A stretch of DNA of 64,000 nucleotides, taken from contig NZ_MUNU01000019.1 of NCBI RefSeq assembly GCF_002001085.1, forward strand, positions 1 through 64,000. Direction: 5' to 3'. Both the position numbers and the translations under genes were made by a program. Of the stretch, positions 54,473-63,660 are shown in pieces (positions within the stretch are counted from its first letter, which is position 1; every line of letters starts with the position of its first letter). Under the pieces are notes generated by a model, which was not told the origin of the DNA, made no database searches, and was given only the letters and a program-made list of their open reading frames with translations. The DNA comes from Rhodanobacter sp. B05 (GTDB taxonomy: Bacteria; Pseudomonadota; Gammaproteobacteria; Xanthomonadales; Rhodanobacteraceae).

Positions 54473-54718
54473 TCAGGCTGCCAGGGCGTGGCTTGCGCGG
54501 CCGGCATCCAGTTGCGTGTAACGAACCAGCACGATCTGGCCCCGCGTACCGGGCATGTCCACACAGGTCGGACCGTGCCGCCGCTGCTGCTCGTCGCTCG
54601 CCAGCACCCTGGCCAGCCCGATCGCCTGCTTCAGCGGCAGATCGCTGAACAGCGCCACCCCATCCTGGCAGACGCTCCAATCACCGGACGCCGATGGCCT
54701 GAGCGAGATCGTCAGCAT
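54473..54718 (-). CDS. Small hypothetical protein
   Basis: The 81-residue protein begins MLTISLRPSASGDWSVCQDGVALFSDLPLKQAIGLARVLASDEQQRR and has no family I recognise. The opening looks like a small beta-hairpin followed by a helix, as in DUF2188-like proteins. The start at 54718 is supported by a GAGGGGA site. It lies about 150 bp upstream of the GacA-like gene on the same strand. Confidence 0.55.
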   Translation of the reverse strand: MLTISLRPSASGDWSVCQDGVALFSDLPLKQAIGLARVLASDEQQRRHGPTCVDMPGTRGQIVLVRYTQLDAGRASHALAA

Positions 54719-54898
54719 GAAATTCGTCCCCTCTGCGCGTTCTTGGCGATGGCGCGGCGAAAGGACCGCAGCCGTCGCCCTACCCCCGAGCACAGACAGG
54801 GTGTCACGCAGGGAAGCCCCGATATGTCGGCCAAATCCTACGGTCGGCGTACGGGATTTCGCCGGGCGCCGATCCACGGCGTGGCGCGACGAGGATCC

Positions 54899-54922
54899 GG
54901 TTCGAGTCCCCTCTTGGGCACC
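54899..54922 (+). repeat. Inverted 24-nt copy of the tRNA-Leu 3' end
   Basis: The bases from GGTTCGAG to GGGCACC are identical to the T-arm and acceptor 3' strand of tRNA-Leu (55039-55062) but lie on the opposite strand, 116 bases away. Sequences 5' of it do not form the rest of a tRNA. It may be the scar of an integrative element or of a local inversion. Confidence 0.8.
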
Positions 54923-54969
54923 GAATGCAGGAGGAAAATCACGGAACTGCCGGTTGGACAGGCGGAAAC

Positions 54970-54997
54970 GGAAAGGCCGCCAGTTGGCGGCCTTTCC
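54970..54997 (-). terminator. Probable terminator of tpiA-secG-tRNA-Leu
   Basis: A perfect 12-bp stem (GGAAAGGCCGCC / GGCGGCCTTTCC) with loop AGTT lies 40 bases past the tRNA-Leu 3' end. The T-run after it on the minus strand is short and interrupted. Confidence 0.6.
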
Positions 54998-55037
54998 GTC
55001 CCGGGATTCCGACAGATACCCGTCAGAACCACTTGTT

Positions 55038-55122
55038 TGGTGCCCAAGAGGGGACTCGAACCCCTACGACTTGCGTCGCTACCACCTCAAGGTAGTGCGT
55101 CTACCAGTTCCGCCACCTGGGC
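55038..55122 (-). tRNA. tRNA-Leu (anticodon GAG)
   Basis: The 85-nt gene has acceptor GCCCAGG pairing with CTTGGGC, an encoded CCA and the long variable arm of a leucine tRNA. The anticodon stem CTACC/GGTAG holds loop TTGAGGT, anticodon GAG. It begins 12 bases after the secG stop, so it is transcribed with tpiA and secG. Confidence 0.97.
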
Positions 55123-55134
55123 AGGTGTGTTGCT

Positions 55135-55602
55135 TCAGTGCTTCTTCGTTGCCGGCGGCGTCGCTGCCGGCACATCGCCCTGGCTCTGGGCCGGAGCGCC
55201 GTTGCCGGTTGCCGCCGGTGTCGATGCCGGGACGGCCTTGCCGGCGCTTGCCGGCGTGGCCGAGGGCACTTCCGAGCCCCCCGCGGCAGCGGGTGTTGCC
55301 TTCACCGGTGCCGGCTTTTCCGCCGCCCCGGCCATCACGCCAAGGCCACTACCGCTGGTCTGCGGCGCACCGTGGCCGTGCAGGTAGATGCCCATGCCCA
55401 GGCTGAGCAGGAAGAACAGCCCGGCCAGCACGCCGGTGGCACGGGTCAGAAAGGTCGAGGAACCGCGCGCACCGAACACGGTGGCCGAGGCGCCGCCACC
55501 AAAACCGGAGCCGGCGTCGGCGCCTGCTCCGTTCTGCAGCAGGATCAGCACGATCATCGCCGCAGCGATCAGGATGTAAAACACGCTGAAAATGACGAAC
55601 AT
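55135..55602 (-). CDS. secG: Protein translocase subunit SecG
   Basis: SecG assists SecYE in moving proteins across the inner membrane. The 155-residue protein has two membrane segments (about residues 2-22 and 53-75) with the conserved NGAGADAGSGFGGGASATVFGARGSSTFLTRATGVLAGLFF between them. The last 70 residues are Ala/Pro/Thr-rich and longer than in E. coli SecG (110 residues). The order tpiA-secG-tRNA-Leu is conserved in many gammaproteobacteria. Confidence 0.95.
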   Translation of the reverse strand: MFVIFSVFYILIAAAMIVLILLQNGAGADAGSGFGGGASATVFGARGSSTFLTRATGVLAGLFFLLSLGMGIYLHGHGAPQTSGSGLGVMAGAAEKPAPVKATPAAAGGSEVPSATPASAGKAVPASTPAATGNGAPAQSQGDVPAATPPATKKH

Positions 55603-55625
55603 AAGTTTCTAGTCGAGCCCGTTTG

Positions 55626-56393
55626 CTAGCTGGCTTGAGGCGCCTGGTGTGCCGCGGTGCAGATGGCCAGGAAGTCGGCAGCCGTCAACGCGGCGCCACC
55701 GATCAACCCACCGTCCACGTCCGCCTGCGCGAACAACTCGGCGGCGTTCGCCGCCTTGACGCTACCGCCATAAAGCAGTCGAGTCAGACGGGAAAGTGTA
55801 GCATCTTCGCGTTCCAGTTGGCTACGAATGAAACCATGTACCTGCTGCACCTGCTCCGGCGTGGCGGTATGGCCGGTACCGATGGCCCAGACCGGTTCGT
55901 AGGCGATCACCGCGATGTCGAAACTGGCGATCCCGGACCCCCGCAACACGGCCTGCAGTTGGCGCGCGACCACCGCTTCGGTCGCACCGTCCTGGCGTTC
56001 CTGCAGGGTCTCGCCCACGCACAGGATCGGCGTGAGTCCGGCGGCGCATGCCGCCGCGAACTTGCGCGCCACCAGCTCGTCGTCCTCGCGGTGGTACTGC
56101 CGGCGCTCCGAGTGGCCCACCAGCACCCAGCGTGCGCCCACATCGGCCAGCATCGCACCGGATACTTCGCCCGTATACGCGCCCTGCCCCGCATGCTCGC
56201 TGAGGTCTTGCGCGCCGATGCCCAGTCCACTGTCGCCATACCGCGTCGCCAGTTCCGCCAGGTAAGGGAAAGGCGGGAACACGGCGACATCGATCGACGC
56301 CGGCTTGGCGGCCGCGATCTCATCCACCAGGGCAGCGGCCATCGTGCGACTGCCGTGCATTTTCCAGTTGCCGGCGACCAGTTTCTTGCGCAT
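55626..56393 (-). CDS. tpiA: Triosephosphate isomerase
   Basis: TpiA interconverts dihydroxyacetone phosphate and glyceraldehyde 3-phosphate. The 255-residue protein has the N-terminal substrate Lys (LVAGNWKMHGS), the catalytic His in WVLVGHSERRQY and the catalytic Glu in VIAYEPVWAIGTG, followed by the YGGSVKAANAAELF phosphate loop. Length is standard. secG follows after 23 bp. Confidence 0.97.
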   Translation of the reverse strand: MRKKLVAGNWKMHGSRTMAAALVDEIAAAKPASIDVAVFPPFPYLAELATRYGDSGLGIGAQDLSEHAGQGAYTGEVSGAMLADVGARWVLVGHSERRQYHREDDELVARKFAAACAAGLTPILCVGETLQERQDGATEAVVARQLQAVLRGSGIASFDIAVIAYEPVWAIGTGHTATPEQVQQVHGFIRSQLEREDATLSRLTRLLYGGSVKAANAAELFAQADVDGGLIGGAALTAADFLAICTAAHQAPQAS

Positions 56394-56518
56394 GGTGTGC
56401 TTCCGCAGCGATCAAACGCCAAGCTTAGCGAGCCCCTGCGGTCGCGGCAAACACGACCGCTCGCTGGCGTGAACCGGCGAGCACGGTCAAGAATGTGGTC
56501 CGACCCGAGGAAAACCCG

Positions 56519-57328
56519 ATGACATCTGCACGCCCCCTCAGCCTGATCACGGGCGCCTCCTCCGGCATCGGCGCGGAGTTCGCCCGGCAACTGGCCGCGC
56601 TGGGCCACGACCTGGTGATGACGGCGCGCCGCGTCGAGCGCCTTGAAAGCCTGGCCGACGAACTGCGCGCGCAGCACGGTGCGCAGGTCACCGTGCTGCC
56701 CCACGATCTCGCCGACCTGGCGGCGGTTCAGTGGCTGTGCGATGCGCTGGATCAGCGCGGCCTGCAGGTGGACTGGTTGATCAACAATGCCGGCTACGGC
56801 GTGCCCGGCACCTTCGACGCCAGCGACTGGCCCACCCATGCCGCCTTCCTGCGCGTTCTGCTGACCGCACCGACCGAACTGGCATGGCGCCTGCTGCCTG
56901 GCATGCAGCAACGGGGTCGCGGCCGCATCATCAATGTCGCCTCGCTGGCCGGGCATGTGCCTGCTCCTGCAGGACATACCTTGTACGCGGCAAGCAAGGC
57001 CTACCTGATCAAGTTCTCGCAGGCGCTGGCCCTGGAGAACCAGTCACGCGGAATCCATGTGTGTGCGCTGTGCCCGGGTTTCACCTGGTCGGAGTTCCAC
57101 GACGTCACCGGTACCCGCGGGAAGATGGACCAGCTGCCCGGCTACATGTGGCTGAGTGCCGCGGAAGTGGTGCGCCAAGGTATCGCCGCGGTCGAACGTG
57201 GCGACGCGGTGTACATCCCGGGCAAGCTCAACCGTTTCATCAAGACCGTGATGCAGTTGATGCCGGACCGGCTGGCCTTGCGCCTGTCGGCACGGCAAGG
57301 CACGCGCTACCGGAGTACGCAACCCTAG
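56519..57328 (+). CDS. Short-chain dehydrogenase/reductase
   Basis: The 269-residue protein has the SDR nucleotide motif ITGASSGIGAEFARQLA, the NNAGYG motif and the active site Ser/Tyr/Lys (VASLAG; LYAASKAYL). It looks like a YqjQ/DltE-type classical SDR acting with NADP(H). The substrate is unknown. GAGGAAAA precedes the start at 56519. Its stop overlaps the convergent dioxygenase stop by 4 bp. Confidence 0.87.
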   Translation: MTSARPLSLITGASSGIGAEFARQLAALGHDLVMTARRVERLESLADELRAQHGAQVTVLPHDLADLAAVQWLCDALDQRGLQVDWLINNAGYGVPGTFDASDWPTHAAFLRVLLTAPTELAWRLLPGMQQRGRGRIINVASLAGHVPAPAGHTLYAASKAYLIKFSQALALENQSRGIHVCALCPGFTWSEFHDVTGTRGKMDQLPGYMWLSAAEVVRQGIAAVERGDAVYIPGKLNRFIKTVMQLMPDRLALRLSARQGTRYRSTQP

Positions 57329-58257
57329 ATCAGCTTGATCTCGCGCAAGCGCTGCAGCAGGTATTGGTGCGAGCTGATCGAGCTGTCGTAGCGACGCGGG
57401 TTGTCCGGCGTGATGCACGAATCGAGCGGATCGAGCATCACGTCAGGGTTCGGATGCAGGAAGTACGGCACCGAGTAGCGCGGCTTGCGTGCATTCTCGT
57501 TTTGCGGATTGACCACCCGGTGCGAGGTGGACGGATACACGTGGTTGCTGAGTCGCTGCAGCATGTCGCCGATGTTCACCACGATCGCATCGCCCTCGGT
57601 GGTGATCGGCAGCCACTCGCCATGGCTGAGCACTTCCAGCCCCTCGGCGCTGGCGCCCACCAGCAAGGTGATGAAGTTGATGTCCTCGTGGGCGCCAGCG
57701 CGCACGTTGGGGATGTTGTCCTGGGTGATCGGCGGATAATGGATCGGCCGCAGGATCGAGTTGCCGACGTCGGTCTTGTCCTCGAAGTAGTCTTCGGCCT
57801 GGTCGATATGCAGGGCCAGCGCACGCAGCACGCGGGTGCCGAGCTGGTCCAGCGCCTCGTACAGGCCGTAGCCGTAGCGCCTGAAATCCGCCACTTCGGC
57901 CGGCCAGATATTCGGCGGCATCACATCGGCAAACTTCGAGTCGCGCGGAATCTCGCGGCCGATGTGCCAGAACTCCTTCAGGTCGGCGTACTGGCTGTCC
58001 TTGGCGGTTTCCACCTTGAACGGTGTGTAGCCGCGCGCGCCGCCGCTGCCGGGCACGTGGTACCGCATCTTGGTTTCGGTGGGCAGCGCGAAGAAGCGCT
58101 GGAACACGTCGTAGGAGCCGTCGATCAGCTCGCGCGGAATGCCGTGGCCGCTGATGCAGCAGAAACCGAATTCGCGGTAAGCCGCGCCGATCTCGGCGAC
58201 GAACGCATCGCGATCGCTGTCGTAACGGCGGATATCCAGGGTGGGAACGTGCTTCAT
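57325..58257 (-). CDS. Isopenicillin N synthase-like 2-oxoglutarate/Fe(II) dioxygenase
   Basis: The 310-residue protein has the DIOX_N segment (GFCCISGHGIPRELIDGSYDVFQRFFALP) and the iron site His-x-Asp in GAHEDINFITLLV, with the distal His in YPSTSHRVVNP. The RYSVPYFLHP segment holds the Arg-x-Ser that binds 2-oxoglutarate. The family hydroxylates small metabolites; the target is unknown and the antibiotic name is only homology. The MITE-like element copy B begins 94 bp upstream. Confidence 0.85.
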   Translation of the reverse strand: MKHVPTLDIRRYDSDRDAFVAEIGAAYREFGFCCISGHGIPRELIDGSYDVFQRFFALPTETKMRYHVPGSGGARGYTPFKVETAKDSQYADLKEFWHIGREIPRDSKFADVMPPNIWPAEVADFRRYGYGLYEALDQLGTRVLRALALHIDQAEDYFEDKTDVGNSILRPIHYPPITQDNIPNVRAGAHEDINFITLLVGASAEGLEVLSHGEWLPITTEGDAIVVNIGDMLQRLSNHVYPSTSHRVVNPQNENARKPRYSVPYFLHPNPDVMLDPLDSCITPDNPRRYDSSISSHQYLLQRLREIKLI

Positions 58258-58350
58258 GGCTGTAATCCATTCAAGGGGCGTGCGGTCGATTCATCCGCCA
58301 CCGCAAGGGCGGGGCACGTCGGGCCAATCCATGGCGACCTTGATGCTGCC

Positions 58351-58514
58351 AGGAGCCTGTCGGGCTTTGGCGGTCGAGACGAAAAGCCGGCTGTGCGAGG
58401 GCAGATTTTCGACGGTTCGCCAGCCCATAGTGGTTCTATGGGCCAAGAATCGGCGGAAATATGAACCGCATAGCCGGCTTTGCAGTCCGGCCGGCCAAAG
58501 TCCGACAGGCTCCT
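58351..58514. repeat. MITE-like element, copy B
   Basis: The 164-bp element has terminal repeats AGGAGCCTGTCGGGCTTTGG (left) and its near-complement (right, one mismatch), as in copy A at 3895-4061. Its interior matches copy A in reverse orientation. The central hairpin GCCCATAG / CTATGGGC with loop TGGTT (58423-58443) has one base pair changed on both sides relative to copy A. It lies six bases past the glmM stop codon. Confidence 0.8.
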
Positions 58515-58520
58515 AGAGGT

Positions 58521-59873
58521 TCACGAGCGTTCGGCTGCGGATTTTACAATCCCGGCGAGCCTCTCCGCCAACTGCCGCACTTCCGCCGCGTCCGCGCCTT
58601 CGACGGTGACCCGCACCAGCGGCTCGGTACCGGAGGCACGCAACACCACCCGGCCGCGCCCATGCAGGGTCTGTTCGACCTCGGCCAGCGCCTGGCGCAC
58701 TTCGTCGCCGTGCAAGGCCTCGCGCGCGCCGGCAGCGCGCACGTTGAGCATGACCTGCGGGAATTTCTTCAGCCCCTGGCGCGCGGCAACCAGATCCTGA
58801 CCGCCATGCGCAAGCGCCTCCAGTACGGCCAGCGCGGCAATGATGCCGTCGCCGGTGCTGGCACGATCCAGGCACAGGATATGGCCCGATGTCTCGCCGC
58901 CCAGCATGCCCTGGTGCTCGCGCAACTGCTGCATCACGTAGCGGTCGCCCACGTTGGCGCGGATCAGGGGTACATCGAATTCGGCCAGCGCCTGCTGCAG
59001 TCCGTAATTGCTCATCAGGGTGCCCACCACCGGGCCGGCCAGCAATTCCCGCGCGTGCAGGTACTTCGCCAGGATGTAGAGAATGTCGTCGCCGTCGGCC
59101 AGCTTGCCGTGGCGATCCACCATGAGCACCCGATCGCCGTCGCCATCGAAGGCAATGCCAAGATCGGCCGCATGGGACAGCACCGCTTGCTGCAGTGCCT
59201 CCGGATGGGTCGACCCGACGCCGTCATTGATATTGAAACCATCGGGTTTGTCGCCGATCGCGACCACCTCCGCACCGAGTTCGGCGAACACCTTCGGCGC
59301 CACCTGGTAGGTGGCGCCATGCGCGCAATCGAGCACCAGCTTGAGCCCGCGCAGGCTGAAGTCCTCGGCCACGGTGGCCTTGCAGAACTCCGCGTAGCGC
59401 GCCACGGCATCGGCCACGCGCACCGCCCTGCCGAGCTGCTCGGAAGGCACGGTGACGAAGGCGGCATCGAGCTCCTGCTCGATCGCCGATTCGACGGCAT
59501 CGGAGAGTTTCTCGCCGACCGCGGAAAAGAACTTGATGCCGTTGTCGTGATGCGGATTGTGCGACGCGCTGATCACGATGCCGGCCTCCGCGCGCATCGA
59601 GCGGGTGAGGAACGCCACCGCCGGTGTCGGCATCGGGCCGAGCAGGCCGACATCGGCGCCGGCGGCGACCAGCCCGGCCTCGAGTGCGGACTCGAACATG
59701 TAGCCCGAGATGCGGGTGTCCTTGCCGATCAGCACGCTGGGGCGCTCGCCGCCCTCGCGCCGTAGCACCGCGCCGACGGCACGGCCCAGCCGCAACATGA
59801 AGTCCGCGCTGATCGGCCATTCGCCCACCAACCCGCGAATGCCGTCCGTGCCGAAATACTTGCGCTCAGTCAT
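58521..59873 (-). CDS. glmM: Phosphoglucosamine mutase
   Basis: GlmM converts glucosamine 6-phosphate to glucosamine 1-phosphate on the way to UDP-GlcNAc for peptidoglycan and lipopolysaccharide. The 450-residue protein has the phosphoserine loop [15 protein letters not shown] near residue 102, the metal loop [11 protein letters not shown] and the sugar loop GETSGHILC. It has a C-terminal phosphate-binding [11 protein letters not shown]. folP lies upstream on the same strand, as in many proteobacteria. Confidence 0.97.
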   Translation of the reverse strand: MTERKYFGTDGIRGLVGEWPISADFMLRLGRAVGAVLRREGGERPSVLIGKDTRISGYMFESALEAGLVAAGADVGLLGPMPTPAVAFLTRSMRAEAGIVISASHNPHHDNGIKFFSAVGEKLSDAVESAIEQELDAAFVTVPSEQLGRAVRVADAVARYAEFCKATVAEDFSLRGLKLVLDCAHGATYQVAPKVFAELGAEVVAIGDKPDGFNINDGVGSTHPEALQQAVLSHAADLGIAFDGDGDRVLMVDRHGKLADGDDILYILAKYLHARELLAGPVVGTLMSNYGLQQALAEFDVPLIRANVGDRYVMQQLREHQGMLGGETSGHILCLDRASTGDGIIAALAVLEALAHGGQDLVAARQGLKKFPQVMLNVRAAGAREALHGDEVRQALAEVEQTLHGRGRVVLRASGTEPLVRVTVEGADAAEVRQLAERLAGIVKSAAERS

Positions 59874-59923
59874 CGTGTTTTCCTGGAAGTAAGAGTCCCC
59901 GGCATGGGCGAATTGCTGGCGCT

Positions 59924-60832
59924 TCAGTCGTCATCGGGCCAGCGCGGCATCGTCGGCTGATGGTCGCGGCGTGGCACCACGTCGGCCGCATGCACCGCCT
60001 GCCATACCGCCAGCGCGTCCACCGTGGGCAGCACGTCGTGCACGCGCACCATCCGCGCGCCGCGCTGCACCGCGATCAGCGCCGCGGCCGCGGAACCCGC
60101 CGCCCGATCGGCCGGCGTGGCACGACCGGTCAGCGTACCGATCATGCGCTTGCGCGACAGGCCGGCATAGACCCCGCTGCCGAGATTGGCGAAGCGCTCC
60201 AGCGCGCACAGCAGGGCGAGATTGTGCTCCAGCGTCTTGCCGAAACCGAAGCCGGGGTCGACCAGCACCTTGCGCCGATCCATGCCAGCCAGCTCGCAGG
60301 CGAACAGACGGTCGGTCAGAAAGCGGTGCACCTCGCCGACGACATCGTCGTAATGCGGATCGTCCTGCATGCTGCGCGGTTCGCCCAGCATGTGCATCAG
60401 GCATACCGGCACGCCCAGTTCGGCCGCCGCATCCATCGCGCCGTCGCGACGCAGGGCATACACGTCGTTGATCATGCCTGCGCCGGCGGCGACCGCCGCG
60501 CGCATCACCTCCGGCCGGGAGGTGTCGATGGAGATCGGCAAGCTGGTGCGCGCAGCGAGTTGCTCGATCACCGGCAGCACGCGGCGCAGCTCTTCCTCCG
60601 TGGGGACTTCGTCGGCGCCGGGACGGGTGGATGCTCCACCGACGTCGAGCATGTCGGCCCCCTCTTCCGCCATGCGCAATCCGTGCGCCACCGCCTCGTC
60701 CACACTGGCATGGATGCCGCCATCGGAGAACGAGTCGGGGGTGAGGTTGAGAATGCCGACCACGCGCGGACGGTCGAGCCGCAAAGGACGACCGGCGCAG
60801 TCGAGTACCGGCGCAAACAGATCGTTCGACAT
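59924..60832 (-). CDS. folP: Dihydropteroate synthase
   Basis: FolP joins 4-aminobenzoate to a pterin in folate synthesis and is the target of sulfonamides. The 302-residue protein has the flexible loops [14 protein letters not shown] and [13 protein letters not shown], the substrate strand [19 protein letters not shown] and SRKRMIG. I start at 60832, which has GAGG eight bases upstream; an ATG at 60838 is too close to it. It sits between orn and glmM on the same strand. Confidence 0.96.
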   Translation of the reverse strand: MSNDLFAPVLDCAGRPLRLDRPRVVGILNLTPDSFSDGGIHASVDEAVAHGLRMAEEGADMLDVGGASTRPGADEVPTEEELRRVLPVIEQLAARTSLPISIDTSRPEVMRAAVAAGAGMINDVYALRRDGAMDAAAELGVPVCLMHMLGEPRSMQDDPHYDDVVGEVHRFLTDRLFACELAGMDRRKVLVDPGFGFGKTLEHNLALLCALERFANLGSGVYAGLSRKRMIGTLTGRATPADRAAGSAAAALIAVQRGARMVRVHDVLPTVDALAVWQAVHAADVVPRRDHQPTMPRWPDDD

Positions 60833-60869
60833 GCTCATGTCCTCATTGGCTGCCGTGGCGTGCGCAGCA

Positions 60870-61436
60870 TCAAGCCTCGACCTCGCCGCCCAGTTCGCCC
60901 ATGTAGCGCCGGTAATGGCGCAATTCCGCGATGGAGTCGCGGATATCGGACAACGCCGTGTGCGCCGATTCCTTGCCCACCGCCTTGGCAATCTCCGGCG
61001 CCCAGCGCCGCGCCAGTTCCTTCAGCGTGGACACGTCGAGGTTGCGGTAATGGAAGTAACGCTCCAGCCGCGGCATCTGGCGATGCATGAAGCGGCGATC
61101 CTGGCAGATCGAATTGCCGCACATCGGCGACTTGCCCGGTGGCACCCAGGCACGCAGGAAATCCACCGTGGCCTGTTCGGCCATCGCGTGGTCGGTCTGC
61201 GAGATCAGTACCTGTCGCCACAAGCCGGACTTGTGATGCTGGTTGGTATTCCAGCTGTCCATCGATTCCAGCCGGTCGATCTCGTGACGTATCGCGAATA
61301 CCGGCCCGTCGGCCAGCACGTTGAGGTTCTTGTCGGTAACCACCGTGGCGATCTCCAGGATCGAGTCGCCGTCGGTGTCGAGGCCGGTCATCTCCAGATC
61401 GATCCAGATCAGGTTGTCTTCGTGGGCTTGGCTCAT
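60870..61436 (-). CDS. orn: Oligoribonuclease
   Basis: Orn degrades 2- to 5-nt RNAs, including pGpG from c-di-GMP turnover. The 188-residue protein has the DEDDh exonuclease motifs: [10 protein letters not shown] (motif I), [11 protein letters not shown] (motif II) and [11 protein letters not shown] (motif III). A strong AAGGAGA site precedes the start at 61436. It is divergent from sbcB across a 69-bp gap. Confidence 0.97.
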   Translation of the reverse strand: MSQAHEDNLIWIDLEMTGLDTDGDSILEIATVVTDKNLNVLADGPVFAIRHEIDRLESMDSWNTNQHHKSGLWRQVLISQTDHAMAEQATVDFLRAWVPPGKSPMCGNSICQDRRFMHRQMPRLERYFHYRNLDVSTLKELARRWAPEIAKAVGKESAHTALSDIRDSIAELRHYRRYMGELGGEVEA

Positions 61437-61505
61437 GGAATCTCCTTGTGGCCGGGAGTTTATCAGTCTTGTCCGCATGCGATGGCCGCGTGCGATCATC
61501 CGCGC

Positions 61506-62948
61506 ATGCAGACCTTCTTCTGGCACGACTACGAGACTTCCGGCGCCGATCCGCGCCGCGACCGCCCGCTGCAGTTCGCCGGCATCCGCACCAGCATGGA
61601 ACTGGAAATCATCGGCGAGCCGGTGATGTTCTACGGCAGGCCATCGCGGGAGATGCCGCCGCACCCGGATGCCTGCATGATCACCGGCATCACGCCACAG
61701 CAGGCCGAACGCGAGGGCGTCAACGAAGCCGAGTTCGCCGCCCGGGTCCACGAGCAACTGGCGACCCCCGGCACCTGCGGCGTCGGCTACAACTCGTTGC
61801 GCTTCGACGACGAGTTCACCCGGCAGATGCTGTACCGAAACTTCTACGAACCCTACGGTCGCGAGTGGGAAAACGGCAACTCGCGCTGGGACCTGATCGA
61901 CCTGGTGCGCATGTGCCAGGCGTTGCGTCCCGAAGGCATCGTGTGGCCGCTGCGCGAGGATGGCTCGCCCAGCTTCAGGCTGGAGCACCTGGCCAGCGCC
62001 AATGGGCTGAACCAGGAACGTGCCCACGACGCGCTGTCCGACGTCTACGCGCTGATCGACCTGGCCCGCCTGATCCGTGTGCGCCAGCCGCGGCTGTGGG
62101 ACTGGTATTACGCGCTGCGGCGCAAGCAGAAAGTGTTCGAGCTGCTCGACGTGGTGAACATGACGCCACTGGTGCACGTGTCCTCGCGCTACCCGGCCAG
62201 CCGGCAATGCCTGGCACTGATCGCGCCGCTGGCACCGCATCCCGCTCGCAGTGGCGAGGTGATCGTCTATGACCTGGCCACCGACCCGGCCGAATGGCTG
62301 GCGCTGGACGAGGACGAGATCGCCGATCGCATCTTCACCCCGCGCGCCGACCTGCCTGAAGGCATCGAACGCATTCCGTTGCGTACCGTGCGCGCGAACC
62401 ATGCCCCGGCGCTGGCGCCGTTGTCGGTGCTGCAGGGCGTGGATCTGGATCGGCTGCAACTGGACGTGGAACGCTGCACGGCGCATCGCGACACCTTGCG
62501 TGCCGTCGACGGGCTGGCTGAAAAACTGCGCCGGGTGTTCCAGCGCGCTGCCGAGTTCCCGCCACCGGAAGATCCCGAGCTGGCGCTTTACGGGGGTGGC
62601 TTCCTGCCCGATTCCGACAAGCGCCTGCTCGGCCAGGTGCGCGCCACGCCGCCGCAGGAACTCGGCACGCGGGCGTTCCCGTTCCGCGACCCGCGCTATC
62701 CCGAACTGCTGTTCCGCTATCGTGCGCGCAACTGGCCCGAGACCCTGACCACGGAAGAACACGCTCGCTGGGAATCTTTCCGCCAGGCGCGACTGACCCG
62801 GCACGACGCGCTGACGTCACTCACCCTCGACGATTATTTCGCGCGGCTGGAAGCATTGCGCCACGATCCCGCAGCGCAGGACAGACTGCCTTTGCTCGAC
62901 CAGTTGCAGGCATGGGGCGAGGATCTCGCCGCCAGCATCCCTGCCTGA
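61506..62948 (+). CDS. sbcB: Exodeoxyribonuclease I
   Basis: Exo I degrades single-stranded DNA 3' to 5' in repair and recombination. The 480-residue protein has DEDDh motifs at the N-terminus ([64 protein letters not shown]), an SH3-like domain and a C-terminal helical domain ([14 protein letters not shown]). Length matches E. coli (475 residues). Confidence 0.96.
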   Translation: MQTFFWHDYETSGADPRRDRPLQFAGIRTSMELEIIGEPVMFYGRPSREMPPHPDACMITGITPQQAEREGVNEAEFAARVHEQLATPGTCGVGYNSLRFDDEFTRQMLYRNFYEPYGREWENGNSRWDLIDLVRMCQALRPEGIVWPLREDGSPSFRLEHLASANGLNQERAHDALSDVYALIDLARLIRVRQPRLWDWYYALRRKQKVFELLDVVNMTPLVHVSSRYPASRQCLALIAPLAPHPARSGEVIVYDLATDPAEWLALDEDEIADRIFTPRADLPEGIERIPLRTVRANHAPALAPLSVLQGVDLDRLQLDVERCTAHRDTLRAVDGLAEKLRRVFQRAAEFPPPEDPELALYGGGFLPDSDKRLLGQVRATPPQELGTRAFPFRDPRYPELLFRYRARNWPETLTTEEHARWESFRQARLTRHDALTSLTLDDYFARLEALRHDPAAQDRLPLLDQLQAWGEDLAASIPA

Positions 62949-62973
62949 CCGCCTCCACTCCCGATCGATCACC

Positions 62974-63660
62974 ATGCCAAAAAGCTACTTCACTCCCGCC
63001 ACCTTCCGCTTCCTGCGCGCACTGGATCGCAACAACACGCGCGAATGGTTCCAGGCGCACAAGGACGACTACGAGCGCCACGTGCGCGAGCCGTTCCTGC
63101 AACTGATCACCGACATGCAGGCGCCGCTGGCGAAGATCAGCCCGCACTACCGCGCCGACCCGCGCAAGAATGGCGGCTCGCTCTATCGCATCTATCGGGA
63201 TACCCGATATTCGAACAACAAGCTTCCCTACAAGCCATGGCAGGGTTCGCGCTTCACCCACGAGCGTCGCCATGAAATCCAGGCGCCGGGTTTCTATCTG
63301 CACATCGAGCCCGGCGACTGCTTTGCCGGCGGGGGCATGTGGCACCCGGAGCCGGATGCGCTTAAGCACATCCGCGAATTCCTGGCCGACAATCCGGCCG
63401 CGTGGAAGCGCGCCACCCAGGGCAAGGCATTCAGCCAGCACCTGCAGTTCGGCGGCGAATCGCTGGTGCGCCCGCCTCGCGGCTACGACCCTGCGCACGA
63501 ACTGATCGAGGATCTGAAGCGCAAGGATTTCGTCGCCACTGCCCGCTTCGACGAGGCGCTGGCCTGCTCGAACGAACTGCTGCCCTGGACCGTGGCCACC
63601 TTCAAGCGCGTCGCCCCGCTGATCGACTACCTGTGCGCGGCGCAGGAGCTGGAGTTCTAG
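62974..63660 (+). CDS. DUF2461 family protein
   Basis: The 228-residue protein opens with SYFTPATFRFLRALDRNNTREWFQAHKDDYERHVREPFLQLITDMQ and continues KNGGSLYRIYRDTRYSNNKLPYKPWQGSRF...PGFYLHIEPGDCFAGGGMWHPEP, the DUF2461 signature. No biochemical role is established. It follows sbcB by 25 bp. Its stop overlaps the convergent MFS stop. Confidence 0.88.
   Translation: MPKSYFTPATFRFLRALDRNNTREWFQAHKDDYERHVREPFLQLITDMQAPLAKISPHYRADPRKNGGSLYRIYRDTRYSNNKLPYKPWQGSRFTHERRHEIQAPGFYLHIEPGDCFAGGGMWHPEPDALKHIREFLADNPAAWKRATQGKAFSQHLQFGGESLVRPPRGYDPAHELIEDLKRKDFVATARFDEALACSNELLPWTVATFKRVAPLIDYLCAAQELEF

Noticed and set aside
54840-54925. A second tRNA-Leu on the plus strand
   Set aside because: Only the last 24 bases match; the T-stem 5' strand, the anticodon arm and the acceptor 5' strand are missing.
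54838-55047. Open frame containing PKRGLEP-type residues
   Set aside because: This peptide arises from translation across tRNA 3' sequence and its inverted copy, a common false gene.
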